20,118 nucleotides of DNA from JAGQTE01 sp964648005 (GCA_964648005.1 CAZYKR010000045.1:1-20118), one strand, 5' to 3'; positions 1 to 11,400 are shown, counted from the stretch's first letter. Made by a program: numbers and translations. Notes: generated from the letters alone by a model not told the origin.

Positions 1-1
1 C

Positions 2-3000
2 GCGCCGGCCGTGCTCGCCGGCATGGCGTACCTCGGCTACCTGAACTTCGGGCTGATGCTGGTGACGTTCTCCTGCCTGCCGATCAACTTGTGGCTCGTC
101 CTGCGCATCCGCAAGCGCATCGCCCGCCTGTCGTGGTTGCAGCTGCAGGAGACGGCCGAGGTCACCCGCGCCATCGACGAGCCGATCCGCGGCATCCGCG
201 TCGTCAAGCTCTTCGGTCGTGAGCTGGCGGTCATCGAGGGCGTACGCCGCGCCGCCCGCAACGCCTACCGCTTCGCCCTCACCCGGGTGCGGGTCCTCGC
301 CCGCTACGGCGCGCTCTTGAAGGTCGTGCCGGCCCTGTCGCAGGCTGCGCTGCTGCTGCTCGGCGCCCGGGCTATCGAAGGCGGCACGCTCACCAACGGC
401 GAGTTCCTCGTCTTCTTCGTCGGCTCGGCCCAGGTCGTGTTCTTCGCCCAGTCGTTCACCGCCATCCTCGACCAGTGGAGCTTCGCCCGCACCGGGTCGA
501 ACCGCATCGGCGAGCTCGTCGACCCCGAGGGCGTCGGCGTCGGTGACCGCATGGTCGGCGACGACCGGCGCGCCGCGACCACCGACGACGCCTTCGGCCC
601 GCCGCTCCTCGGCTGGAGCTGCGCCGAGCTGGTCCTCGCTGCCGACGACCGGCGCACCCAGCCGTGCACCGCCACCGTGGCGCCGGGCACCTCGGCGTTG
701 GTGCGGGCACCACGCCTGGTCGGGTTGCCGACGATCGGCGCCACCCTCGTCGGTCGCTCGCTGCCGGCCGCCGGCACCGTGTGGGTCGAGGAGACCGACC
801 TGCACGACCTTCCCGTCGCCGAGGCCCGCACCAAGCTGCGCCTCCTCGACAGCGAGCCGTACCTGTTCTCCCGCTCGGTGCGCGACAACCTGCTGCTCGG
901 CGCCCGGGGTGCCGACGTCGACGACGACGCCATCGCCCGCGCCTTGGCCGCGTCGTGCGCCGACGAGGTCGTGGCCACGCTGCCAGGCGGTCTCGAGGAG
1001 GTGCTCGGGGACCGGGCCATGAACCTCTCGGGCGGCCAGCGCCAGCGGCTCGCCCTGGCCCAGGCGTTGCTAGCCGAGCCGCGGGTGCTGGCGCTCGTCG
1101 AGGCGCTGTCCGGCGTGCACGCAGCCATGGAGGCCCAGATCCTCGGCCGCATCACCGAGGCCTACCCGGACACGGCGGTGCTGTACCTGAGCGCCCGGCC
1201 CTCGGCGGCGTCCGCCGTCGACCAGACCATCGACCTCGTGATGGCGGTCGACGAGACGATGGCGCGCGCGGTCGACCCGGCCGAGGCCGACGTGCTGGTC
1301 GCCGCCACCGCCGAGGAGGCGGCCGAGCGGGCCGACGTCCTGGCCGAGGCGGCGGCCCACACCACCGAGGTGCCGCGCTGCGGCGACGAGGCCGACCGGC
1401 GCGACGTCGAACCGAGCGTGCGCAGTCTGGCGTCGCCGTTCCGCCGCCTCATCGTGCTGGCCACCACGTTGATGCTGGCCATCACGATCATCGACCTGGC
1501 GCCGCAGTACCTGTTCGGTGAGGTCAACGACGCCATCGACGCCGGCAGCGGCGACACCAATCGCTACGCCTACGCCCTGGTGCTGCTGGCGGGGCTCTCG
1601 GCGCTGGGCACGTGGTGCTTCGACATCCTCGCCGCCCAGCTCGCCAACGGGATGCTGTACCTGCTGCGCATCCGGCTCGTGCGCCGCCTCACGCGCCTCG
1701 GCCTCGCCTACTACGACCGCGAGCTGCCGGGCTACGTCGCCACCCGCGTGCTGCACGATCTCGACGAGATCACGGCGTTCGCTCGCGCCGTGGCCACACG
1801 CCTCGTCGTCGTCGGCCTGTCGCTCGTCGCCGCCGTCGTGGCCATGAGCATCATCGGCGCCCAACTCGTCGTGCTGATCGGCGCCATCGTGCTCACCGCC
1901 ATCGTCGTCACCGCCGTCGAGATCCCGATCGCCCGCCGCGCCTACCTGCGCCAGCGCGCCGCGCTCGGCGACGTCATCGCCCGCCTGGAGGAGGACTACA
2001 ACGGCCGCGTCGCCATCGAGGCCGCCGCCGCCGCCGACGAGGCCGTCGCCAGCTTCGACCAGCTCGCCGTGCGGCTGCGGCGCGCCGAGCGCCACAGCGC
2101 CCTCGTCGCCGGGGGCTACACGATGGCCATCCAGTGGATCGCCGAGATCGGCGGCGCCCTGATCATGTGGCGTTCCGGGGTGCTCGTGCTCGGCGGCGCC
2201 CTCACCCTCGGGGCGATGCTCACCGTGCGGCTGTACCTGGCCCGGGCGCTGCAACCCATCCAGGAGCTCGGCGGCCTCGTGCAGCAGTACCTGCGGGCCA
2301 AGGTCAGCTTCGACCGGCTGCACCAGCCCTACGAGGCGGCGATCCTTCCGGTCGAGCGGCCCGACGCCACCTCGACCGAGGCGCTGCGCGGCGACATCGT
2401 CCTCGACGGCGTCGGCTTCGCCTATCCGGGCACCGACCGCCAGGTGCTCAGCGACGTCTCGCTGCGCCTGCCCGAGGGGCAGACCATCGCCGTCGTCGGC
2501 CCGACCGGCGCCGGCAAGTCGACGCTCGCCAAGCTCGTCACGCGCGTGTACGACCCCGACACCGGCGCCGTGCGCGTCGGGGACACCGACCTGCGCGACC
2601 TCACCGTGGCGTCCGTGCGCTCGCGCATCGGTGTGGTGCCCCAGGAGCCGTTCCTGTTCGCCGGGACGATCGCCGACAACGTCGCCTACGGCCGCCCCGA
2701 CGCCACGCCGGCCGAGATCGACGCCGCCATCGCCGCCGTCGGCGCCACGGAAGGGCTCGCCGGGCTGGCAGGCGGGCTCGACGCCGTCGTGCTCGAGGAG
2801 GGCATCAACCTCACCCCCCAGCAGCGCCAGCTCACCGCCCTGGCGCGGGCCTGGCTCGTCGGACCGGACATCTTGGTGCTCGACGAGTCGACGTCGGCCC
2901 TCGACGAGGACACGGAGCTGCACGTGCTCGACGCGCTGCGCCGCCGCCACGGCACCACGATCTTCGTCACCCACCGCGAGCAGGTCGCCGCCGCCGCCGA

Positions 3001-3070
3001 CCTGCGCCTGCTCGTCGACGGGACGCCGCGCTTCGACGCCGACCCACCCCGCACGCCGGTCTCGGCCTAG
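2..3070 (+). CDS. Single-chain tandem ABC exporter (TMD-NBD-TMD-NBD), 5' truncated
   Basis: ATP-driven membrane exporter in which two half-transporters are fused in one chain; the substrate cannot be told. The frame is open to the window edge, so the N-terminus is missing; residues below count from the GTG at 11. Residues 1-165 are the end of the first permease domain. NBD1 (about 200-420) keeps the signature LSGGQ (339-343) but has no Walker A (region 231-241 reads VRAPRLVGLPT). In NBD1 the Walker B Asp is Val363, the Q-loop Gln is Ser281 and the H-loop His is Ala395. A linker rich in Ala/Glu leads to a second permease domain (about 475-770) with several hydrophobic spans. NBD2 has Walker A GPTGAGKST (830-838), Q-loop VVPQEP, Walker B ILVLDE (954-959) and H988, but its signature is LTPQQ (934-938). 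So one composite ATP site is canonical and the other is dead. The next gene starts 67 bp downstream; co-transcription is possible but unproven. Confidence 0.93.
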   Translation, partial: APAVLAGMAYLGYLNFGLMLVTFSCLPINLWLVLRIRKRIARLSWLQLQETAEVTRAIDEPIRGIRVVKLFGRELAVIEGVRRAARNAYRFALTRVRVLARYGALLKVVPALSQAALLLLGARAIEGGTLTNGEFLVFFVGSAQVVFFAQSFTAILDQWSFARTGSNRIGELVDPEGVGVGDRMVGDDRRAATTDDAFGPPLLGWSCAELVLAADDRRTQPCTATVAPGTSALVRAPRLVGLPTIGATLVGRSLPAAGTVWVEETDLHDLPVAEARTKLRLLDSEPYLFSRSVRDNLLLGARGADVDDDAIARALAASCADEVVATLPGGLEEVLGDRAMNLSGGQRQRLALAQALLAEPRVLALVEALSGVHAAMEAQILGRITEAYPDTAVLYLSARPSAASAVDQTIDLVMAVDETMARAVDPAEADVLVAATAEEAAERADVLAEAAAHTTEVPRCGDEADRRDVEPSVRSLASPFRRLIVLATTLMLAITIIDLAPQYLFGEVNDAIDAGSGDTNRYAYALVLLAGLSALGTWCFDILAAQLANGMLYLLRIRLVRRLTRLGLAYYDRELPGYVATRVLHDLDEITAFARAVATRLVVVGLSLVAAVVAMSIIGAQLVVLIGAIVLTAIVVTAVEIPIARRAYLRQRAALGDVIARLEEDYNGRVAIEAAAAADEAVASFDQLAVRLRRAERHSALVAGGYTMAIQWIAEIGGALIMWRSGVLVLGGALTLGAMLTVRLYLARALQPIQELGGLVQQYLRAKVSFDRLHQPYEAAILPVERPDATSTEALRGDIVLDGVGFAYPGTDRQVLSDVSLRLPEGQTIAVVGPTGAGKSTLAKLVTRVYDPDTGAVRVGDTDLRDLTVASVRSRIGVVPQEPFLFAGTIADNVAYGRPDATPAEIDAAIAAVGATEGLAGLAGGLDAVVLEEGINLTPQQRQLTALARAWLVGPDILVLDESTSALDEDTELHVLDALRRRHGTTIFVTHREQVAAAADLRLLVDGTPRFDADPPRTPVSA

Positions 3071-3137
3071 GGTCCACCCCGGCGGCGACACGACCGATCC
3101 GACGTTCCGACGTACCGAGTGCCGGGGGGCGCACGAC

Positions 3138-5372
3138 ATGGCCAGCATCGACAGACGGCGGTTCCTGGTGGGGAGCCTCGGCGTGATGAGCGCCGCGGCG
3201 CTCGCCTCGTGCACGACCGACTCGGGCTCGAGCTCCGGATCTGGCAGCGACGGCAGCACGAACGCCGCCGGGGCGCCGGTGCCGCCAGCGACGCTGGACG
3301 AGGCGCTCGCCGCGCCGGGCACGCCGGGACTGGTCGACGAGGCGTGGTACCAGGGGCGCGTCGACGAGTACCTGCGCTTCGCCACCACCGACCTCGACCC
3401 GGCCAGCCTCAGCCAGATCGCGGCGTTCCTGATCCGGGCCCGCCGCGAGCCCGACTTCACCTGGGACCCCAACGAGGTCACGGTCGACACGCTCGCCGAC
3501 ACCTGGGAGCAGATCGACACCTGGCAGGACACGCGCGACTTCCGCATCATGTACCTGCACTGGCTCGCCGCGCTCGGCGAGGGCGACACGCCGACCACCC
3601 GCCTCGACCCGAGCGTCATCGCCGCCATCGACGAACGCCTCGCCGCCAACCGGTACCGCTACGACGACCCGCTCCCCGCCGACCGCCTCGACGAGCAGTG
3701 GTTCTGGTCCGAGAACCACATCCTGATCATCGCCGCCGACGAGTACCTCGCCGGCAAGCGGCTGCCCGACACCACGTTCGCCGTCACCGGCATGACCGGC
3801 GCCGAGCACGCGGCGCGCGCCCGGCCGGTGATCCTCGACTGGGTGGCGGAGCGCGCCGAGTTCGGGTTCTTCGAGTGGCACTCGCACGTGTACATGCTCA
3901 AGAACATCTCGCCGCTGATCATGCTGGCCGAGCTCGACGACGACCCCGAGATCGTGCGGGCCGCCGGCATGGCGCTCGACCTGGCCCTGCTCGACATGGC
4001 GGCGCACACCCACCGGGGCACCTTCACGGCGTCGCGGGGGCGCACCTACAAGAAGGACAAGATGTCGGCGCGCGACGAGGACGTGTTCAACACGAACAAG
4101 CTCCTGTTCGACGACACGGAGCTGGACTACACGTCCAAGGGCGACACCGGCGCCACCTACTTCTGCGCCGCGGCGCGGTACCGACCGCCGCAGACCATCG
4201 TCGACATCGCCACCGCCGACGCGCCGGGCGTGACCGCCGAGCGCCACGGCATCTTCGTCGACGGCTCGGTGCCCGTGACCGACAACCCCGAGGCGCCGTT
4301 CGGCTACGACTTCGCCGACCCCGCCAACCTGTCGTTCTGGTGGTCCCAGGGTGCCGTCGGCATGTGGCAGGTCGCCGACATCTCGCTGTCGGAGGCAAAG
4401 GAGCACCGGCTGCTCGAGACCGAGCTGCTGGCCCAGGTCAAGGTGCTCGTGGAGCTCAACGGCTCGGACCCCGACCGGGTCAAGGCATGGGAGCAGGCCA
4501 ACCACGCCATCGTGAACTTCGGCCACCTGCGCGAAGCCAACACCTACGCCTGGCGCGGCGACGAGGTGGCCCTGGCCTCCGTGCTCGACCACCGCTTCGG
4601 CCAGATGCGCGACCAGGTGCACGCCTGGCAGGCCACGATCGACGCCGACGCCCTGGTGTTCACCACCCACCCCCGCAACGGCCCGGCGGCGTCGACCGAC
4701 TGGGGCAAGGACGACTCTCCCGGCTACTGGACGGGCGAGGCGTCGATGCCGCGCAGCGCCCAGCACGAGCGCACGGCGATCCACATCTATCAACCGGCCT
4801 GGGACGCCACCACCGACGACCTGCTGTGGTCCGTGTTCGGGTATCGCCCCTTCACCCACGCCTACGTCCCGCAGGACCACTTCGACGAGGTGACCCAGGA
4901 CGGCAACTGGACGATCGCCCGCAAGGGCGATGCCTGGATCGCCCTGTGGTCGTGGCGCACGCCGACCTGGAAGGTCTACGACCCGGCAACGACGGCGACG
5001 CGCGACATGGTGCAGCCGTTCGATCTCGTGGCCGAGGGCGGTCCCGACAACGTGTGGATCGTCGAGGTCGGTGAGCAGGCGCTCGACGGCGACTTCGCCA
5101 CGTGGCGCTCGACGATCGCCGCCGCCCAACCCACCGTGGAGCGCACCGACGACGGCTTCACCGTGGCGTGGACGTCGCCGTCGGCGGGCGAGGTGGCGTT
5201 CGGGTCCACGGCACCGTTCACCGTCGCCGGCGAGCAGGTCGCCCAGGCCGACTTCCCCCGCCACGACTCGCGCTTCGGCACCGTCGACCGGCTGGCGACG
5301 ACGTACGCCCTCGCATCCGACGACGCCTCGCTCGAGCTCGACTTCACCGCCATGACCCGCACCGTGGGCTGA
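3138..5372 (+). CDS. Tat-exported lipoprotein of unknown function, possibly lyase-like
   Basis: A 744-residue exported protein that I cannot assign to a named family. The frame is open far upstream (inside the ABC gene), but the ATG at 3138 gives a clear twin-arginine signal: RRRFLVG at residues 6-12, a hydrophobic stretch, and lipobox LASC with Cys25. A Ser/Gly/Asp-rich linker follows, so a lipid-anchored protein outside the membrane is likely. Residues ~60-480 look mostly alpha-helical with conserved-looking aromatic/His/Asn clusters (SENH near 192, EWHSHVYMLKN near 246, AHTHRGTF near 290). The last ~250 residues look beta-rich with many Trp and Tyr. A helical domain followed by a beta-sandwich resembles alpha/alpha-toroid polysaccharide lyases (heparinase II/III-like), but this is a visual impression only. 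Catalysis on an extracellular glycan is therefore inference. A G-rich stretch at 3124-3129 may serve as ribosome binding site. Confidence 0.85.
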   Translation: MASIDRRRFLVGSLGVMSAAALASCTTDSGSSSGSGSDGSTNAAGAPVPPATLDEALAAPGTPGLVDEAWYQGRVDEYLRFATTDLDPASLSQIAAFLIRARREPDFTWDPNEVTVDTLADTWEQIDTWQDTRDFRIMYLHWLAALGEGDTPTTRLDPSVIAAIDERLAANRYRYDDPLPADRLDEQWFWSENHILIIAADEYLAGKRLPDTTFAVTGMTGAEHAARARPVILDWVAERAEFGFFEWHSHVYMLKNISPLIMLAELDDDPEIVRAAGMALDLALLDMAAHTHRGTFTASRGRTYKKDKMSARDEDVFNTNKLLFDDTELDYTSKGDTGATYFCAAARYRPPQTIVDIATADAPGVTAERHGIFVDGSVPVTDNPEAPFGYDFADPANLSFWWSQGAVGMWQVADISLSEAKEHRLLETELLAQVKVLVELNGSDPDRVKAWEQANHAIVNFGHLREANTYAWRGDEVALASVLDHRFGQMRDQVHAWQATIDADALVFTTHPRNGPAASTDWGKDDSPGYWTGEASMPRSAQHERTAIHIYQPAWDATTDDLLWSVFGYRPFTHAYVPQDHFDEVTQDGNWTIARKGDAWIALWSWRTPTWKVYDPATTATRDMVQPFDLVAEGGPDNVWIVEVGEQALDGDFATWRSTIAAAQPTVERTDDGFTVAWTSPSAGEVAFGSTAPFTVAGEQVAQADFPRHDSRFGTVDRLATTYALASDDASLELDFTAMTRTVG

Positions 5373-5386
5373 GGCGCCGCCACCCG

Positions 5387-5392
5387 TAGGGT
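5387..5392 (+). promoter_or_regulatory. Probable -10 box of leaderless fumC promoter
   Basis: TAGGGT ends exactly 8 nt before the fumC ATG. Actinobacterial -10 boxes follow TANNNT and start transcription about 7-8 nt downstream, which would put the first mRNA base at or next to the start codon. No Shine-Dalgarno sequence is obvious. The box lies within the perfect inverted repeat CCACCC-GTA-GGGTGG (5380-5394), which could be a regulator site or a by-product of the box. The same spacing recurs at other genes in this window. Confidence 0.55.
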
Positions 5393-5400
5393 GGACGGCG

Positions 5401-6819
<1,419 letters not shown>

Positions 6820-6823
6820 CGCC

Positions 6824-6840
6824 GCCGACCAGCGGTCGGC
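6824..6840. terminator. Candidate bidirectional terminator hairpin between fumC and PAP2 gene
   Basis: A perfect inverted repeat, GCCGACC-AGC-GGTCGGC (7-bp stem, 3-nt loop), begins 5 bp after the fumC stop and lies 34 bp before the end of the convergent PAP2 gene. There is no T-tract on either side, so an intrinsic terminator is plausible only in the tract-less form often proposed for high-GC actinobacteria. Confidence 0.4.
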
Positions 6841-6873
6841 TCGACGACCGCGGCTCCAGGAACCGAGCGGCGA

Positions 6874-7476
6874 CTACAGGAAGATGTCCAGGAAGCCCCC
6901 GACGAGCAGCCCGACGCCGGCGCCGGCCACGACGTCGAGCGGGTTGTGGGCTCCGACGTAGACCCGGCCGATCATCACCAACGCCACCAGGACGAACGGG
7001 AGGAACAACGTGGCCCCCGGGATGTCGTTGTAGACGACGGTGGCGATGGCGGCGACGAGGATGACGTGCCCCGACGGGAAGCTCATCCCCTCGGCGGGGA
7101 CGTCGCCGCCGCGCAGCACGGCGTCGGGCTCGCTCGTGCCCGGTCGCTGCCGCACGCCGAGCCACGGCTCCATCTTGCGGCGCAGCAGTCGCTCGGCGCC
7201 GAGCTTGAGCAGCATCGCCAGCACGACGGCGACCGCCATCGCTCCGTCGCGGTAGGCCCAGGCGATGGCCAGGCCGGCGAGGGTGCCGACCACGAGGTTG
7301 CCGAGCTGCATCGGCAGCCACAACACGAACAGCAACCATCCGGGCAGGGTGTTGAGCGCCCGGAACACCCGTTGCTCGGCCGGGTGGATCACGGGGTGGC
7401 TCGCCCCGGCGACCGCCAGCACCGTCAGCACGGCGCCGAGCACGATGAGCCCGACGGTCGAGACGGTGATCTCCAC
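6874..7476 (-). CDS. PAP2-family membrane phosphatase
   Basis: Membrane phosphatase of the type 2 phosphatidic acid phosphatase superfamily, which dephosphorylates lipid phosphates (phosphatidate, undecaprenyl pyrophosphate or similar); the exact substrate cannot be read from sequence. The three motifs are visible: a basic cluster RRKMEPWLGVRQRPG (motif 1 region), SFPSGH (motif 2), and GRVYVGAHNPLDVVAG (motif 3, R-X5-H-X3-D with the catalytic His and Asp). About five or six hydrophobic spans surround them. I start it at the GTG ending at 7476 (VEITVSTVGLIVLG...), giving 200 residues: the longer frame upstream has a low-complexity Arg/Gly/Pro-rich N-terminus and would overlap the hydrolase gene. 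It lies 14 bp downstream of that hydrolase gene and is probably co-transcribed with it. Confidence 0.88.
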   Translation of the reverse strand: MEITVSTVGLIVLGAVLTVLAVAGASHPVIHPAEQRVFRALNTLPGWLLFVLWLPMQLGNLVVGTLAGLAIAWAYRDGAMAVAVVLAMLLKLGAERLLRRKMEPWLGVRQRPGTSEPDAVLRGGDVPAEGMSFPSGHVILVAAIATVVYNDIPGATLFLPFVLVALVMIGRVYVGAHNPLDVVAGAGVGLLVGGFLDIFL

Positions 7477-7490
7477 GAACCGACCGAGCC

Positions 7491-8387
7491 TCAGGCCAGG
7501 TGGCCGCGGAGGAAGGCGCCGATGGCGGCGACCGCGGCGTCGGCCTCCGGGACGAGGTCGCCCGGGAACGCCGGGAAGACGTGGATCATCTCGGGCCACT
7601 CGTGCAGCTCGACGTCGACGCCCGCCGTCCGCGCCCGCTCGGCCAAGACCAGCGAGTCGCCGAGCAGCACCTCACGGTCGCCGACGTCGATGCGCAGCGG
7701 CGGCAGGCCGGCAAGGTCGGCGAAGACCGGTGACGCCAGCGGGTCGGTGGCCTCGGCCCCGGCCAGGTAGTCGCCGGCCGACACCTCGAGCACCTCGGTC
7801 GCCACCCACGGGTCGACGTCGGCCTTGGTCGTGTGCGTCTCGTGCGTCTGGGTCAGGTCGGCCCAGGGCGAGATCGTCGCCACCGCGGCCGGCAGCGCCT
7901 GACCACGACCGCGCGCCAGCAGCAGCGTGGCGACGGCGAGGCCACCACCGGCGGAGTCACCGGCGATCGCCACGTGGTCGGCACCGAACCGGCCGACGAG
8001 CTCGGCGAGCGCCGAAGCGGCGTCCTCGACCGCGGCCGGGAACGGGTCCTCAGGTGCCAAGCGGTAGTCGAGGGTGACCACGGTGACGCCGGTGGCGATG
8101 GCCAGGCGGCCGCCGAGGGCGCGGTGCGTGTTGAGCGACCCGACCGTGTACGCCCCGCCGTGCAGGTAGAGGACGGCGGCGGTGCGCGCCGCCGGGTCGG
8201 CGCCGGGCGGGTCGAGCCACTCCGCCGGCCGGCCCCCCACCGTCGCCGGCGTGACGCCGACACCCTCGGGCGCCGGCACCGCCCCGGCCGTCGTCTCCAG
8301 CGCGGCGCGCCGGGCGTCGATGTCGGTGGTGTGCAGGTCGATGCCGCCGAGCAGCTCGACGATGGTCTCGATCCCCGGGTGCGCCAT
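7491..8387 (-). CDS. Alpha/beta hydrolase, hormone-sensitive-lipase family esterase
   Basis: Probable carboxylesterase/lipase of the HSL (alpha/beta hydrolase fold-3) family, 298 residues, cytosolic (no signal peptide). The oxyanion motif is HGGAY (in LYLHGGAYTVGS), the nucleophile elbow GDSAGGGLA, the acidic residue probably the first Asp of RIDVGDREVLLGDS, and the catalytic His in MIHVFPAF; order and spacing fit the family. The physiological ester is unknown. The ATG at 8387 is preceded by a TAGCCT -10 box 8 nt away, indicating a leaderless mRNA and fixing the start. The gene leads a unit with the PAP2 phosphatase, which hints at lipid turnover, though that link rests only on proximity. Confidence 0.9.
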   Translation of the reverse strand: MAHPGIETIVELLGGIDLHTTDIDARRAALETTAGAVPAPEGVGVTPATVGGRPAEWLDPPGADPAARTAAVLYLHGGAYTVGSLNTHRALGGRLAIATGVTVVTLDYRLAPEDPFPAAVEDAASALAELVGRFGADHVAIAGDSAGGGLAVATLLLARGRGQALPAAVATISPWADLTQTHETHTTKADVDPWVATEVLEVSAGDYLAGAEATDPLASPVFADLAGLPPLRIDVGDREVLLGDSLVLAERARTAGVDVELHEWPEMIHVFPAFPGDLVPEADAAVAAIGAFLRGHLA

Positions 8388-8395
8388 GGCCCCGG

Positions 8396-8401
8396 AGGCT
8401 A
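8396..8401 (-). promoter_or_regulatory. Probable -10 box of leaderless hydrolase promoter
   Basis: On the minus strand TAGCCT is followed by 8 nt and then the hydrolase ATG, the same hexamer and spacing seen before the protease gene at 15495. It fits in the 22-bp gap after the NHL gene, so the hydrolase can be transcribed independently of that gene even though both run leftward. Confidence 0.55.
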
Positions 8402-8409
8402 GTGGCGCG

Positions 8410-11400
8410 TCACCCGTACCAGCCGACGACGTCGGCGATCACGTGCGCGTTCCCTGCGTTGTTGAAGATCGAGGCCAAGCCGCCGTCGCCGACCTTGACC
8501 ACCACCAGGTTCGGCACGGTCTGGCCGGCGTTCCAGTTGAGGCTCGACGCCGTCGGCTTGGTGACGCCGGCCGGCCACACGGTCAGGTGCGACGGCGCCG
8601 TGCCGCCCGTGACGGTGACGTTCAGCACCACGGCCTTGGCGGACTTCGGCACCGGACCGACGCTCGCCACGGTCACGTTGCGGGTCGACCCGGCGGCCCA
8701 CGGCGTCGCCGTCGTGCCGGTGCCGTCGCGCGAGTCGACCAAGCGGTGCGGCACGGTCGGGTGGAACCGGTCGCCGGTGGTGCCGAAGTAGCCGACGACG
8801 TCGGCGATGACGTCGACAGTGCCTCCGTTGTTGAACAGCGACACCTTCCCGCCGGTGCCGAGCTTCACGATGACGAGGTTCGGTCGCACCGCACCCGCCG
8901 GCCAGTTGAGGTTCGACGCCGTCGGCTTGGCGACGCCCGTCGGCCACACCGTCAGGTGCGACGCGGCCGAGCCGTTGACCACCGTGACGTTCAGGGCCAC
9001 GGCCGTGGCGCCCGCGGGCACGCCACCCTTCGTCGACACCTGCAGGTCGCGGGTCGTGCCGGCACCCCACGGTGAGGCGAACCCACCGGTCCCCTCGCGC
9101 GAGTCCAGGATGCGTGCCGGTGCCAGCGGCGTGAACAGGTCACCCGAGACGGCGGTGCCCGTGTCGTACCAGCCGACGACGTCGGCGATGACGTGGACGC
9201 TGCCCGAGTTGTTGAACAGCGAGATCTTGCCGCCGGCGCCGACCTTGACCGTCACCAGGTTCGGGCGCGTGTCCCCGGCGGGCCAGTTGAGGTTCGACGC
9301 CAGCGGCTTCGTCACCCCCGTCGGCCACGCCGTGAGGTGCGATGCGGCGGTACCGCCGGTGACGGTGACGTTCACGACGACCGAGCCGACACCGGAGGCT
9401 GGCACACCGCCGACACCGGTCACCTTCACGTCGCGGGTGGTGTTCGCCGGCCACGGGGTGGCGAAGCCGCCGGTCCCGTCGCGTGAGTCCAGGATGCGCG
9501 CCGGCGTGAGCGGGTGGTACTTGGCACCCGGCGAGCCGACGCCGACGATGCGACGCAGCCGCCCGGCCGAGTACTGGGCGCTGATCAGGTTGCCGCCGGC
9601 GTCGAAGGCCAGGTCGGTCGAGGAGACGAGCCGCGCCGCCGTCGCCTGGCCGTAGTCGCCGGACCAGCCCTCGGCGCCGTTGCCGGCGATCGTCGAGATC
9701 ACGTTGGTGGCGATGTCGACCCGGCGGATGTGCGCGTACTCCCCGACGAAGATGTTGCCGGCCTCGTCGACCGCCACACCGATGGGGTCGTCCAACCCGG
9801 CCGCCGTCGCCGAACCGCCGTCGCCGGTCGAACCGGTGGTGCCGTTGCCGGCGACGGTCGAGATCTTCTGGTCGGTCGACAACCGCCGGACGCGGCCGTT
9901 GTTGTTGTCGACGATCAGCAGCGCACCGGTCGGCTCCACCGCCAGGCCGGTCGGGAAGTCGAGCTTGGCGCTGGCGCCGGGACCGCCGTCGCCGGAGAAG
10001 CCGGCTACGCCCGTGCCTGCGACGGTGAGGATGGAGCCGTCCGGGTCGATCCGGCGCACCCGGTGGTTCGAGGTATCGGCCACGAAGACGGCGCCGGACG
10101 GCGACACGGCCACGTTGCGGGGGTCGTACAGCTTGGCGTTCGTCGCCCATCCCCCGTCGCCGGCGTACCCGGCGACGCCGGTGCCGGCGTAGGTGGTGAT
10201 GATGCCCGCCGGGGTGATCTTGAAGACCTTGTCCCGGCCGGTGTCGACGACGTAGAGGTTCCCGGCGAGGTCGATGTCCACGTCGCTCGGCCAGTCGAGG
10301 TCGAAGCCGAGGGCCGGCCCGCCGTCGGCGGTGCTGCTCCCATCGCCGGCCACCGTCGAGATCAACCCCGTCGTGGCGCGCTTGCGGATGCGACCGTTCC
10401 ACGAGTCGGCGATGTAGATGTCGCCATTGGCCGCAACGGCGATGCCGCGGGGACCGTCGATCTGGGCCGACGTGGCCTGACCCCCATCGCCGGAGAAGGC
10501 CTCAGTGCCGTTGCCGGCCACCGTCCACACCTTGTTGTCGGTGCCGATCTTGCGGGCGCGCCCCGAATACTCCTCGGCGAAGAACACCTCGCCGTTGGGA
10601 GCGACCGAGATGCCGGTCGGCGACGAGATCAGCGCGCTCGTCCGGACGAGGCCGTCAGCAGCGCTCGACCCGCCGCCGGCATAGGAGGTGATGATCCCAC
10701 CGGTCACCTTGCGGATCCGGCTGTTGCCGGTATCCGCGATGTACATCCCCGCCGCCGTCTTCTCGACCGCCCGCGGGCTCTTGAGCGACGCTGCCGTCGC
10801 CGTGCCGCCGTCGCCGGCGAGCGCCGCCGTGCCGTTGCCGGCCACCGTCGAGATGATGCCGCCGCTGACCTGGCGGATGCGATGGTTCTGCGTGTCGGCG
10901 ATCAGCAGTTCGCCGGTGGAGGCGATCGCCACGTCCTCGGGCCCGTTGAGGAGTGCCGCGGTCGCTGCGCCACCGTCGCCGCCGAACCCGGCCGTGCCGG
11001 TGCCCGCCACGGTCGAGATGATGCCGCCCGGCGTCACCCGCCGGATCCGGTCGCCGAGGGCGTCGGCGATGTACAGGTTGCCGGCGGCGTCGAGGGCCAG
11101 ACCTTTCGGCGAGCCGATCGCCGCAGCCGTCGCAGGACCGCCGTCGCCGGTCGAGCTCGAGGAGCCGGTGCCGGCGTAGGTCGAGATGACCCCGCCCGGG
11201 GTGATCTTGCGCACCTTGCGCACCAAGGCGTCCGCTACGTAGACGTTGCCTGCGGCGTCGCGTGCCATGTCCTGGGGCTGCCACAGCTCGGTCGATGTGG
11301 CAGCGACGCCGTCGGTGCCGTGCCCGAGCGCCCCGTTGCCGGCGATCATCTGCTGGGTGCCGGCGGCGAGGTCGACGCGGCGCACCCCGAAGGCACGGAA

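Noticed and set aside
3068..3073. TAGGGT formed by the ABC stop codon, as a promoter for the Tat lipoprotein
   Set aside because: It would give a leader of about 58 nt rather than the 7-8 nt spacing seen elsewhere, and half of the hexamer is a stop codon; not enough support to annotate.
1070..3649. Minus-strand open frame of 859 codons opposite the ABC transporter gene
   Set aside because: It is Arg/Gly/Val/Asp-rich low-complexity translation with no domain, as expected from the antisense of GC-rich coding DNA; the plus strand has clear ABC motifs.
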